DNA of 64,000 nt from assembly GCA_021772015.1 (NCBI GenBank), contig JAETNS010000008.1, positions 78,909-142,908 on the forward strand. Reading direction: 5' to 3'. This DNA comes from Prevotellaceae bacterium (GTDB lineage Bacteria; Bacteroidota; Bacteroidia; Bacteroidales; Muribaculaceae). Under the pieces are notes generated by a model that ran no database searches, had not been told where the DNA came from, and saw only the letters and a list, made by a program, of their open reading frames with translations. Made by a program: the position numbers and the translations under genes. Positions within the stretch are counted from its first letter, which is position 1; each line of letters starts with the position of its first letter. Shown here in pieces: positions 35,783 through 43,541 of the stretch.

Positions 35783-37012
35783 TTATTGGAAAATTCTCAC
35801 ATAGTCGATCTCGTAGGTCTGCGGGAGTGATGCCGGATCAGTGCCCTGCTGTCCTCCCCATCCGCCGCCCCATGCGAGGTTGAGTATCAGGTAGAAATCC
35901 TTGTCGAAAGGCCAGTCAAGCCATGTGGGGGAGGTGCGGACCACGGTGTATCGCCGTCTGCCGTCGACAAACCAGCTGAGTTTGTTTTCCGACCATTCGA
36001 GTGAATAGATATGGAAATCCTCGCTTGGAGTCGGATTGATAAGCTTTGCCGACATGTGGTGCTTGTTGTCGGTGGTGCTGTTGTGCTGGTAGGTGTGGGC
36101 GGTGAAATGAACCCAGTCGGGGTCATAGCCGACATTCTCCATGATGTCTATCTCGCCGGAACGGGGCCACATGCCATAGTGGCTGTCATTGGGCATCATC
36201 CATATCGCCGGCCATGTCCCCTTGCTTGCGGGGAGCTTCGCGCGGACATCCACGCGTCCGTAGGTGAATTTCACATTGTCTTTTGTATGTATGCTGCCGG
36301 ATGTGTAGGTCGGCTGTGTGCCGTCGGGGAGAGTGAATCCTTCAGTTTCCTTGCGGGCGGTCAGGTAGAGGATCCCGTCGCGTATCTCGCAGTTTTCCTT
36401 TCGGGCGTTTGTGTAATACTGGAGTTCGCCGTTGCGTACATATCCCTCCTCATATCCCCAGTAACGGCTGTCAGGTAATCCGTCAACGTCAAACTCGTCG
36501 TGGAAAAGCAACCGTGAGTAACCATCGGGGATTTCGATTGTGTCGAAATTGTCGCGGCGGGTGGATATATTGCCGTTGTCATCCACGACGAGGCTGTATC
36601 GGCCTGATCCGTCGGATAGGGAGACCAGCCCGGAAGCTGTTGAGGCGTGTAACGCCGTCGGGGTGTTGCCGATGTTGGCGATGTCGCTGATCTCCGAGCC
36701 ATCCGCGCGGATGATTGTGACACCCATCCTGTCGGTTGATCCCCACACGAGATCGTCGTAAGCTCCCAGGGTCGCGCTGCCGGATCCGACAAGGGTCTGG
36801 ATATGGCCCAGATGGTCGGTTGTGGCGGTATGGGACTCGGTGTAGAGGATATTGTCATCCGCGTCGATCAGAGACAGTTTCACGGTCACTTGCTCGTTGC
36901 GCGAGGGTGTGCCGTAAATGTCGGTCAGCGATGCCTCATACATCACCGGCTCGGCGTAAGCCGCGAGTATAGCGGAAATTGAAAGTATGGTGGAAGCGAA
37001 AAACGTTTTCAT
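35783..37012 (-). CDS. GH16 beta-glucanase with N-terminal accessory module
   Basis: A 409-residue exported GH16 enzyme (signal MKTFFASTILSISAILAAYA). Residues ~22-150 are an accessory beta module also seen alone in the protein at 37494. The GH16 domain spans ~160-409 and contains FHDEFDVDGLPDSRYW, WPAIWMMPNDSHYGMWPRSGEIDIMENVGYD (catalytic ExDxxE of GH16, Glu pair around residue 290) and YEIDYVRIFQ at the end. Endo-beta-1,3- or beta-1,3-1,4-glucanase action is expected from the family. It is the fourth gene in the minus-strand PUL run. Its accessory module resembles the C-terminal VKVTITDNGEISTTE... region of gene 37494 closely enough to suggest duplication. Confidence 0.88.
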   Translation of the reverse strand: MKTFFASTILSISAILAAYAEPVMYEASLTDIYGTPSRNEQVTVKLSLIDADDNILYTESHTATTDHLGHIQTLVGSGSATLGAYDDLVWGSTDRMGVTIIRADGSEISDIANIGNTPTALHASTASGLVSLSDGSGRYSLVVDDNGNISTRRDNFDTIEIPDGYSRLLFHDEFDVDGLPDSRYWGYEEGYVRNGELQYYTNARKENCEIRDGILYLTARKETEGFTLPDGTQPTYTSGSIHTKDNVKFTYGRVDVRAKLPASKGTWPAIWMMPNDSHYGMWPRSGEIDIMENVGYDPDWVHFTAHTYQHNSTTDNKHHMSAKLINPTPSEDFHIYSLEWSENKLSWFVDGRRRYTVVRTSPTWLDWPFDKDFYLILNLAWGGGWGGQQGTDPASLPQTYEIDYVRIFQ

Positions 37013-37030
37013 ATCAAAGGCTTGGGCGGT

Positions 37031-37492
37031 CTATCGGTCTCTTTTGAGGAAATGATGGATTGCGGGGGCTTCTCCTTGTGGAAGCAGTCGCAAAAGATAA
37101 TGTCCGGCGGGATATCGCGCTATGTCGACCGCTCCGTCATGGAGGGGAAAGTCGGCGAGCATGCGTCCGTCGATCCCGAAAATCTGGCAACGGCAGCCAT
37201 CTGCGGCTCCTTCGACAAGGAGTGTCAATCCGTCTGATGAAAGGAGAAACGAAATATCGCTTTTTTCGCCGTCATTAACCGATTCCACGCCACTGGTATA
37301 TGTCGCGGCTACAGGCAGAGAGCCGTGTGACAGGACAGTGCCGTTTGCGGAGATGAAGCCCGAGGCCATTGTCTCCAGGGCATAATGGGATGTCGGGGTG
37401 AAACCTCCGACCGGGAGGAATCCACGGGCATCCGCGCCGTAGATGGCCAATGCCAGGAATGCGACTATGGAAAGTAACCTTGTTCTCATCAT
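37031..37492 (-). CDS. Small secreted protein with T9SS-type C-terminal module
   Basis: A 153-residue exported protein (signal MMRTRLLSIVAFLALAIYGADA; the start may be either of two adjacent ATGs, 37492 or 37489). The N-terminal half is compact and Gly/Thr-rich, with no recognised fold (GFLPVGGFTPTSHYALETMASGFISANG). Residues ~67-153 have TSGVESVNDGEKSD...CQIFGIDGRMLADFPL...YPAGHYLLRLLPQG, the sorting-module pattern. The stop of the preceding gene is one base before this start, so translation is coupled. It may be a carrier of a short functional head, but I cannot assign a role. Confidence 0.6.
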   Translation of the reverse strand: MMRTRLLSIVAFLALAIYGADARGFLPVGGFTPTSHYALETMASGFISANGTVLSHGSLPVAATYTSGVESVNDGEKSDISFLLSSDGLTLLVEGAADGCRCQIFGIDGRMLADFPLHDGAVDIARYPAGHYLLRLLPQGEAPAIHHFLKRDR

Positions 37493-37493
37493 G

Positions 37494-37970
37494 TCAGCGG
37501 ATTTCAGTGGTTGAGATCTCCCCGTTGTCGGTGATGGTCACCTTGAACTTCTTCCCGGCGGGAGATGTAAGGATCACAGCGGAAGCTGTTGTCGCATGTA
37601 TGGCGCGTGGCACGCTCATTATCTGCTGGCAGACAGCGTCCTCATATCCTTTCCCGCAGTCAACGGCTGTTTCCAGATAATAATCGGTGTTGCTCCAGTC
37701 AAGCATATCGAGCGAACCGTTGTCATTCTGGGATCCGATGGCCACATAGGCGACTCCGGCCGGAGAAGTGGTCACGGAGTGTTCCTCTCCGAAGACATTC
37801 TTGCCGTCGGGGGATCCGGCATGGATGACAACTTTCACTTTCACTGAAAGATTTGATTTGGGAAGGCCGTCGGTGGTCTGCACCGTCCGGGCGAAGTTCA
37901 TGACAGGACCTGCGGCGGTGGCCGACATCAGTCCGGCAGACAAGGCGAGAATTGAGAATATTTTTTTCAT
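37494..37970 (-). CDS. Small secreted protein, homologue of the GH16 accessory module
   Basis: A 158-residue exported protein (signal MKKIFSILALSAGLMSATAA; an upstream ATG at 38018 is less likely). The mature part has VKVKVVIHAGSPDGKNVFGEEHSVTTSPAGVAYVAIGSQ, then VPRAIHATTASAVILTSPAGKKFKVTITDNGEISTTEIR. This matches, in order, the module in front of the GH16 at 35783 (ESHTATTDHLGHIQTLVGSG; NTPTALHASTASGLVSLSD; VVDDNGNISTRR). It is therefore a free-standing copy of that module, possibly a surface glycan-binding or anchoring protein. Gene lies between the two GH16 genes. Confidence 0.65.
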   Translation of the reverse strand: MKKIFSILALSAGLMSATAAGPVMNFARTVQTTDGLPKSNLSVKVKVVIHAGSPDGKNVFGEEHSVTTSPAGVAYVAIGSQNDNGSLDMLDWSNTDYYLETAVDCGKGYEDAVCQQIMSVPRAIHATTASAVILTSPAGKKFKVTITDNGEISTTEIR

Positions 37971-38033
37971 GGAATATGGTTTCTGTGGGGTTTGTTCTTG
38001 GTGATGGATGGAATTCATCTGATGTTGTCGCTG

Positions 38034-38867
38034 TTATTGGAAGACACGTACATAATCGATCTCATAGCGTTGGGGCAGCGTCGACACATCGACTCCCTCC
38101 GAGCCTCCCCATCCTCCGCCGAAAGCGAGATTGAGTATCAGGTAATAGTCGATGTCGAAAGGCCAGGTGGTCCAGTCGCTGTCAGGTTCGCGGTCGATGG
38201 CGTATTGCTCTTTGCCGTCGTAATACCAGGTAAGGCGGTCAGGGGTCCATTTCAAGGCGTAGATATGGAAAGCTCCGACAGCTTCCGGGGCTTCGGTCTG
38301 GTGTGTGCGCTGTGTCCCCCTCATATGGTTGAACCGTTCGGTGTGGGCCGAGAAATGTATCTTGCCCGGATCATACCCGACATGTTCGAGTATGTCGATT
38401 TCTCCCGACCGGGGCCATGAGCCGTAGCTGCTCTCCTGGGGCATCATCCAGATCGCGGGCCATGTGCCGAGCGAGGCCGGAAGCTTGGCGCGGACTTCGA
38501 CGTAGCCGTATTTCCAAGCCTCATGCCCGCTGGTGGTGAGACTGGCTGACGTTATCGGACATAGTTCGCCATTGATTGTCACGCTGTCTGCGCGGGCTTC
38601 TATTATGAGCAGCCCGTCGCGGCAGGTCGCGTTTTGCCCAGGAGTATAATATTGTAGTTCCCCATTGCGGATGTATCCTGTCTCGAAAGTCCATTTCTTG
38701 GGATCAGGCGCGCCGTCTGTGTCGAATTCGTCGGAAAACACGAGTCTGGAATATCCGTCGGGGATGGGAATGTCATTCTCTGCCGGATCGGCCATTACCG
38801 TGGCGGTGGTGATCGCTACGGCGGCGACGGCGATGGCGGTAAAGATGAATTTAGATGACTTTTTCAT
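38034..38867 (-). CDS. GH16 beta-glucanase, single domain
   Basis: A 277-residue exported GH16 enzyme (signal MKKSSKFIFTAIAVAAVAITTATVMA). The GH16 domain (residues ~35-277) shows LVFSDEFDTDGAPDPKKW, LQYYTPGQNATCRDG, WPAIWMMPQESSYGSWPRSGEIDILEHVGYD (catalytic residues within EIDILE, near residue 156) and the end YEIDYVRVFQ. It is the first gene of the minus-strand PUL run. It lacks the accessory module of its sister and is closely related in the catalytic core, suggesting duplication followed by different domain gain or loss. The ATG at 38867 fits the signal; the longer frame to 38903 is rejected. Confidence 0.88.
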   Translation of the reverse strand: MKKSSKFIFTAIAVAAVAITTATVMADPAENDIPIPDGYSRLVFSDEFDTDGAPDPKKWTFETGYIRNGELQYYTPGQNATCRDGLLIIEARADSVTINGELCPITSASLTTSGHEAWKYGYVEVRAKLPASLGTWPAIWMMPQESSYGSWPRSGEIDILEHVGYDPGKIHFSAHTERFNHMRGTQRTHQTEAPEAVGAFHIYALKWTPDRLTWYYDGKEQYAIDREPDSDWTTWPFDIDYYLILNLAFGGGWGGSEGVDVSTLPQRYEIDYVRVFQ

Positions 38868-38945
38868 GGGTAAGCATATTTTGGCGGCGCGGCCGGCTGA
38901 CACCTGATGTCGCCGCGGTCGGTGTGGATGGTGAAAACCGACAAT

Positions 38946-39003
38946 GCAAAATTAGGCATAAACGCCGCCAGGGCTTTTTGAAAATGGCTACGATGTTCTT
39001 TTG
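38946..39003 (-). promoter_or_regulatory. Promoter of the GH16 arm of the PUL with candidate regulator site
   Basis: Minus-strand TAATTTTGC (38954-38946) matches TAnnTTTG and lies 79 bases upstream of the GH16 ATG. No clear -33 TTTG is present, as expected for an activated PUL promoter. The 11-mer CAAAAGAACAT (39003-38993, minus) begins 49 bases before the box. The same 11-mer begins 47 bases before the SusC -7 box. Confidence 0.6.
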
Positions 39004-39102
39004 GTTGCGCCGCAGGTGTCGTAAATGTCGCAAGGAGTTGCGTCGATGTGGCGCAACCCCTTGCATTTATGTCTAAAACGCAGTCAGAGGCAAGTTTTTG
39101 TC

Positions 39103-41031
39103 CTATCCCTGATCAGTATCCGCAGGGGTGTTGGAGCCGCCTTGGTGGATGGCCACATAGCGCGTGGGAGACATCCCGAAATGTTCGCGGAAACAGGTCG
39201 AGAAGTGAGACAGAGTGGAGAATCCTGTCGCGTAGGCGACTTCCGAGATGGCGATCTCTTTGGTCGAGAGCATCATTGCCGCATGGCGCATGCGTTCACG
39301 TTTTATGTACTCGCTCGGATTCATGTTGGCTGATATTTTCAGCCTCCTCTGGAGATGGGAACGGCTGACACCGATCTCGCGGGCGATATATTCTACCGAA
39401 AGGTCGGGATTGGCCAGCTGCTCGATGACTACTTTGCGGACGCGCTCGAACAGCCGTTCGTCGTTTGACTTTATTTTCACGACCTCCTCGTTGACCGCCG
39501 TGTCGCCGGAGTATTTCTCCTTCAGCATGCGTCGCTGGTGGATCAGCATATTGACGCGGTTGAGCAGATGGTTGATATTGAATGGTTTGGTGATATATGC
39601 GTCCGCTCCCGCCAGGATCCCCTCGTTTCGTTGCGCCTGGGTCACTTTGGCGGTCAGCATAACTACCGGGATCTCGCAGGTCGCGGAATTGGCGCGTATC
39701 TTGCGGCACAGTTCCAGACCGTCTATGCCATCCATCATTATGTCGGTGAGGATCAAGTCGGGATGATGGGTCAGGGCCATCTCCAGTCCGGCAGAGCCGT
39801 CGGTGGCGGTTACCACGTTGTAATGCTCGGAGAGGCGTGACGAAAGGTATTCGAGAATTGAAGCGTCATCCTCGATCACAAGCACGGTCGCATGGCGCGG
39901 AGAGGCTTCTTCGCCATGTTTGCGCGGCATTTCGAAGGGTGGCTCCTCGATTGTATGGCGTGTCGTGGTTTGTATTGACTGATCATCAGAGTCCGGCCGG
40001 CATGTTTCGTCAGGTTTTTCATTCTCAATCTCTTCCGGGGTGTAATTGCCCGGTGAAAGCGGAAAACGGAGCAAGAAGACCGTTCCTTCGGAACTGCTTT
40101 TCTCGATGGATATGGATCCGTGGTGGAGGGCCATCATCTTGCGGGCCAGATGCAGCCCGATACCGGTTCCGGGCAAAGATGCGGGGGAGCTCTCCTTGAC
40201 CTGATAGAAACGTTCAAAGACGCTTTCGAAGCTGTCAGCAGGGATGCCGGGTCCCGAATCTGAAATTCTGATTTCCAGATTGTCGCCACTGACAGAGGCC
40301 CTTAGCGCGATAGTGCCACCATGCGGAGTGAACTTGAAGGCGTTCGAGATGACATTGAACAGTACCTTGTCGGCTTTGTCAGCATCGAGAAGCATTTTCC
40401 GGGGGACATCGGCGGAGATCTCGGTGGTGTAGGATATATCCCTGCGTTCGGCCATATTGGAAAATGCCCCGGAGACCTCATTGATGAAGTCTTGTATGTC
40501 GACCTCCTTGACAGCCAGTGACATGCGGTTGTTGTCGAGCCTCCGTAGGTCCATTATCTGATCTATAAGCCGCAGGATCCGCTGCCCGTTATGGCGCATC
40601 ACATCGATTGTATGCAATGACTGCTTGTCGCGTGTCTTCTCGCGCAGAGACTCCAGAGGCGTGAGGATCATGGTAAGGGGTGTCCTGATCTCATGGGATA
40701 TATCGGTGAAAAACTGCAATTTTTGTTCGGCTGTCTGTGCTTGCATAATCTGACGGTGGCGGCGTTCGACCTCCCTCATCCTCCATTGTATGGCCTTTAT
40801 AAGGAGTATGATCGCTGCTATTGACATCAACGCGTAGATAGCCTTGGCCCACGGTGTCAGATAGAAAGGCGGACTGATGATGATCTCCAGGCTCTTGTCG
40901 ACCGGCCGGTAACCATCAATGGAGGCTTTGATGCGGAGAGTGTAATTCCCGGGGGGAAGACTTGACCAAGTGGCTGTCCTCACTCCGGGCGGGAGGTTGA
41001 TCCATCCATTGTCATGCCCGTCAAGCATCAC
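39103..41031 (-). CDS. Hybrid two-component regulator, C-terminal part (kinase, receiver, AraC DNA-binding); split by frameshift
   Basis: C-terminal two-thirds of an HTCS protein. The fragment, 642 residues, contains the end of a Y_Y_Y domain, one membrane helix (residues ~52-75), a histidine-kinase domain with FTDISHEIRTPLTMILTPLESL and the ATP-binding N, G1 and G2 boxes (NVISNAFKFTPHG; ISDSGPGIP), a receiver (VLVIEDDASI...LILTDIMMDGIDGLE, Asp phosphoacceptor) and an AraC-type HTH (GVSRSHLQRRLKISANMNPSEYI). Its frame is open upstream of 41031 to about 41137 with no good start (GTG or ATG), reading directly on from the N-terminal ORF in another frame. As it stands it is a fragment, not an independent gene. 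Confidence 0.85.
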   Translation of the reverse strand: MMLDGHDNGWINLPPGVRTATWSSLPPGNYTLRIKASIDGYRPVDKSLEIIISPPFYLTPWAKAIYALMSIAAIILLIKAIQWRMREVERRHRQIMQAQTAEQKLQFFTDISHEIRTPLTMILTPLESLREKTRDKQSLHTIDVMRHNGQRILRLIDQIMDLRRLDNNRMSLAVKEVDIQDFINEVSGAFSNMAERRDISYTTEISADVPRKMLLDADKADKVLFNVISNAFKFTPHGGTIALRASVSGDNLEIRISDSGPGIPADSFESVFERFYQVKESSPASLPGTGIGLHLARKMMALHHGSISIEKSSSEGTVFLLRFPLSPGNYTPEEIENEKPDETCRPDSDDQSIQTTTRHTIEEPPFEMPRKHGEEASPRHATVLVIEDDASILEYLSSRLSEHYNVVTATDGSAGLEMALTHHPDLILTDIMMDGIDGLELCRKIRANSATCEIPVVMLTAKVTQAQRNEGILAGADAYITKPFNINHLLNRVNMLIHQRRMLKEKYSGDTAVNEEVVKIKSNDERLFERVRKVVIEQLANPDLSVEYIAREIGVSRSHLQRRLKISANMNPSEYIKRERMRHAAMMLSTKEIAISEVAYATGFSTLSHFSTCFREHFGMSPTRYVAIHQGGSNTPADTDQG

Positions 41032-41116
41032 GGAGAATATGACATTTTCGGGATGGACGAATTCAACCGCTCCGAACGATATGGTGAAACTGTTCTGGTC
41101 ATGTGTGAGTGTGATC

Positions 41117-43213
41117 TTATCCCGTCCGTCGAGAGCCTACACCGGAATCGTCGTTATCAATTATTCGTAACTCGTTGAACGCCACTCGCAAGAGCGCTTT
41201 TGGGGAGTGAGGTTGTCCGGGCAGGAAAGAGACCAGTCCGCCGACTCCTCCGAAATACAGTCTGCCGTCAAGACCGCGGCAGACAGATCCACGTTTGAAC
41301 TCCTTGCATGACAGATGGTCGCAGGTCAAAGAGTTGTCGAATTTAAGCGAGGATGGGTCGAGGCGCGATATACCCCCTCCGGTGCTTAGCCAGAGATTAC
41401 CCTTGTCATCGGCGGTGATCCCATACACGATATTGTTTAGCAACCCGTCAGTCTCGTTGAATACCCTTGTCCGACCATCCTTTATATGGTTGAGTCCCAT
41501 GCGTGTGGCAGCCCATACCGCTCCTGCGGAGTCGAGATACAAGGAGAAGACGCAGTTGTTGCTAAGCCTCATGTTGGAGCTGTTGTAATGATCGAAACGA
41601 TCGGTTCTCGGATCGAGACAAGACAGGCCGGCATCGCTTGTCCCGATCCATACTTTTCCGTCGGGACCGAACAGGATTGCGTGGACCGCGTTTGAGAGCA
41701 ACTGTGAGTTGGCTGGCCTGGCCGGATCATGGGAATAAAACCGCGTTGTCTGGTTTTCAGGATTGTAGACACAAACGCCGTTGCCGTTGGTGCCGATCCA
41801 GAGGTTACCGTCGGAATCTTCGGTTATAGTGTTGACCTCTTTGACCTTTGTTCCGGGAGAGCCGGGTACGGACAGCGTGACCGGCAGGAATTTTCCGGAG
41901 GCGGAATCGTAACGGGAAAGGCCGTTGAGATAATTCCCCGCCCATATGCGGCCATGACTGTCCTGGAAAATGGTAAGTATGGCGCTTGCGCCGGAGGCCG
42001 GATAGGATATATGGCGGAATGGCTCTCCGGGAGCAGGGGAGTGATATATGCCGTCTCCGTCAGTGCCTACCCATAATGCGCCGTCAGAGCTTTGCAAGGC
42101 ACATAGCACCGGCTCGGTACCGATATTCATCGACGGGGTGAATGGTGAGTATGAGTAGCTTATCATCGAGTCCTCCGAATCACGCGGAATCATCAGCGCG
42201 CCTTTCTGGAATATGGCGAGCCACATGTTGCCCTGCCGGTCGGTCAGTATGTCGTGTACCTTGGCTTTCGCCAGATTGAACTCCTTGATTCCCACCATCA
42301 CATCGGTCAGCCTTCCGGTCTCAAGGTCTACTTTCTTTATGCCGTTGCCGTCAGTGCCGATATACATTGAGTTCTCTTCCGGGGAGTTGCGCAATATGTA
42401 GACATTCCCGTCGACTTTGACAGCGTCTCGGGTAACGCGGTTTGTCCGATAGTCATAAGCGTCTATGCCGCCGTCGAGCGATCCGATGAAGAGCCTGCCG
42501 TCATTTGTCTGGTCGATTGTGAAGATCATGTCGCTTGACAGTGAGGAGGGATCGTCCGGGTCGTGGGAGAGAGATGTCATGGTGTTTGTGGAGCCGTTGA
42601 AGATCGTGATGCCGGCATCCATTGATCCGATCCAGATGTTCCCGAAGCTGTCCTCATACAATATGGTGGTCTTGTTGGAGCATATTCGGGAGTTTGTCGT
42701 CATGTAACATACCGGCTCTGTCTCCCCTGTCCGGATGCAGACCACCCCGGAGCGGGAGGTTGTGAACCAGATGTTACCCTTACGGTCCTCGATTATCGAG
42801 TTGACATAGCTGAAATCGGGGACATTCGGGTAGCTTAGCCTGGGAGTGATGAATGTCTGGGTCGAGCGGTCGAATCGCTGTATACCGTCGGTGGTCCCGA
42901 CCCAGAGATTGTTCCGGCTGTCCTCCATCACGGTCAGCACTGTGTTGCTCAAAAGCGATCCCGCTTCGGAGGTGCGTGTGAACACGACAGCCTCCGATCC
43001 GTCGAAACGTGCCAGCCCGTAGTCGGTGGCGAGCCAGATGTAGCCGAGATGGTCCTGGCATATCTTGTTGATATGGGAGTTCGAGACAGCGAAGAGCGTT
43101 CCCCGCAGTCCTGTCAGTGATTCCCCTTTTGATTGCATGAGGGGAAAATGGACCAGTATCAGCCATATCATCATGGCCGTTCTGCAAGCCTTGGAAAAAA
43201 TGTCTGGTTTCAT
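41117..43213 (-). CDS. Hybrid two-component regulator, N-terminal sensor part; split by frameshift
   Basis: Periplasmic sensor half of the HTCS. It has a signal/TM segment at residues ~12-30 (TAMMIWLILVHFPLMQS), then two-component propeller repeats to ~residue 640 (each with GxLWIGT or GNIWF/L motifs: GYIWLATDYGLARFDG, NNLWVGTTDGIQRFD, GNIWIGSMDAGI and so on), then the start of the Y_Y_Y domain at ALLRVAFNELRIIDNDD. The reading frame ends at 41117. The ATG at 43213 is chosen; the frame upstream to 43531 has no signal and is noncoding-like. In an intact gene this would run on into the kinase part at 39103, giving about 1370 residues. Confidence 0.85.
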   Translation of the reverse strand: MKPDIFSKACRTAMMIWLILVHFPLMQSKGESLTGLRGTLFAVSNSHINKICQDHLGYIWLATDYGLARFDGSEAVVFTRTSEAGSLLSNTVLTVMEDSRNNLWVGTTDGIQRFDRSTQTFITPRLSYPNVPDFSYVNSIIEDRKGNIWFTTSRSGVVCIRTGETEPVCYMTTNSRICSNKTTILYEDSFGNIWIGSMDAGITIFNGSTNTMTSLSHDPDDPSSLSSDMIFTIDQTNDGRLFIGSLDGGIDAYDYRTNRVTRDAVKVDGNVYILRNSPEENSMYIGTDGNGIKKVDLETGRLTDVMVGIKEFNLAKAKVHDILTDRQGNMWLAIFQKGALMIPRDSEDSMISYSYSPFTPSMNIGTEPVLCALQSSDGALWVGTDGDGIYHSPAPGEPFRHISYPASGASAILTIFQDSHGRIWAGNYLNGLSRYDSASGKFLPVTLSVPGSPGTKVKEVNTITEDSDGNLWIGTNGNGVCVYNPENQTTRFYSHDPARPANSQLLSNAVHAILFGPDGKVWIGTSDAGLSCLDPRTDRFDHYNSSNMRLSNNCVFSLYLDSAGAVWAATRMGLNHIKDGRTRVFNETDGLLNNIVYGITADDKGNLWLSTGGGISRLDPSSLKFDNSLTCDHLSCKEFKRGSVCRGLDGRLYFGGVGGLVSFLPGQPHSPKALLRVAFNELRIIDNDDSGVGSRRTG

Positions 43214-43541
43214 GGCGGGATCGGTCAGGCAGCCTCTCCGTGAGGTGAGGGCCGTATGAGTCACAGATCTTGGATTAATATAAAATTGTGTGAAATAAAC
43301 AATGTCGGTTTTATCCGCAGCGTCAAAGTTAATACACATTTTTGAAAATGCAGCAATGTCACACGTCCAAAAAGGGGCGGCGGCTACATCCGTGCAACAA
43401 ATTTCGTCATTTTCGCAACCATTCCTACAATATGCAAAAGAACATACGCATATCAAGCATCGGTTGGTGGCGCGGATGGTGTAACTTTGCATCAGGGAAA
43501 CCAAACTGTCGTAACGACAATAACAAACCAATCATATTGCC
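43214..43541. promoter_or_regulatory. Divergent control region between the HTCS and SusC genes
   Basis: No ORF supported. Minus-strand TAACTTTG (43331-43324) with a TTG 22 bases upstream (43356-43354) serves the HTCS. Plus-strand TAACTTTGC (43482-43490) serves SusC. The 11-mer CAAAAGAACAT at 43435-43445 recurs upstream of the GH16 arm. CGCAACC is at 43424-43430 and also in that other promoter. Confidence 0.65.

Larger units (their letters stand above)
39103..43213 (-). pseudogene. Complete HTCS locus with a one-base frameshift near 41136
   Basis: The reading frames join cleanly if one base is removed from the CC at 41136-41137 (plus strand): the sensor frame then continues into a Y_Y_Y-like stretch with ITLTHDQNSFTISFGAVEF, which is expected there, and on into the kinase. 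This indicates either a real disrupted regulator or an assembly error. See findings. Confidence 0.75.
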
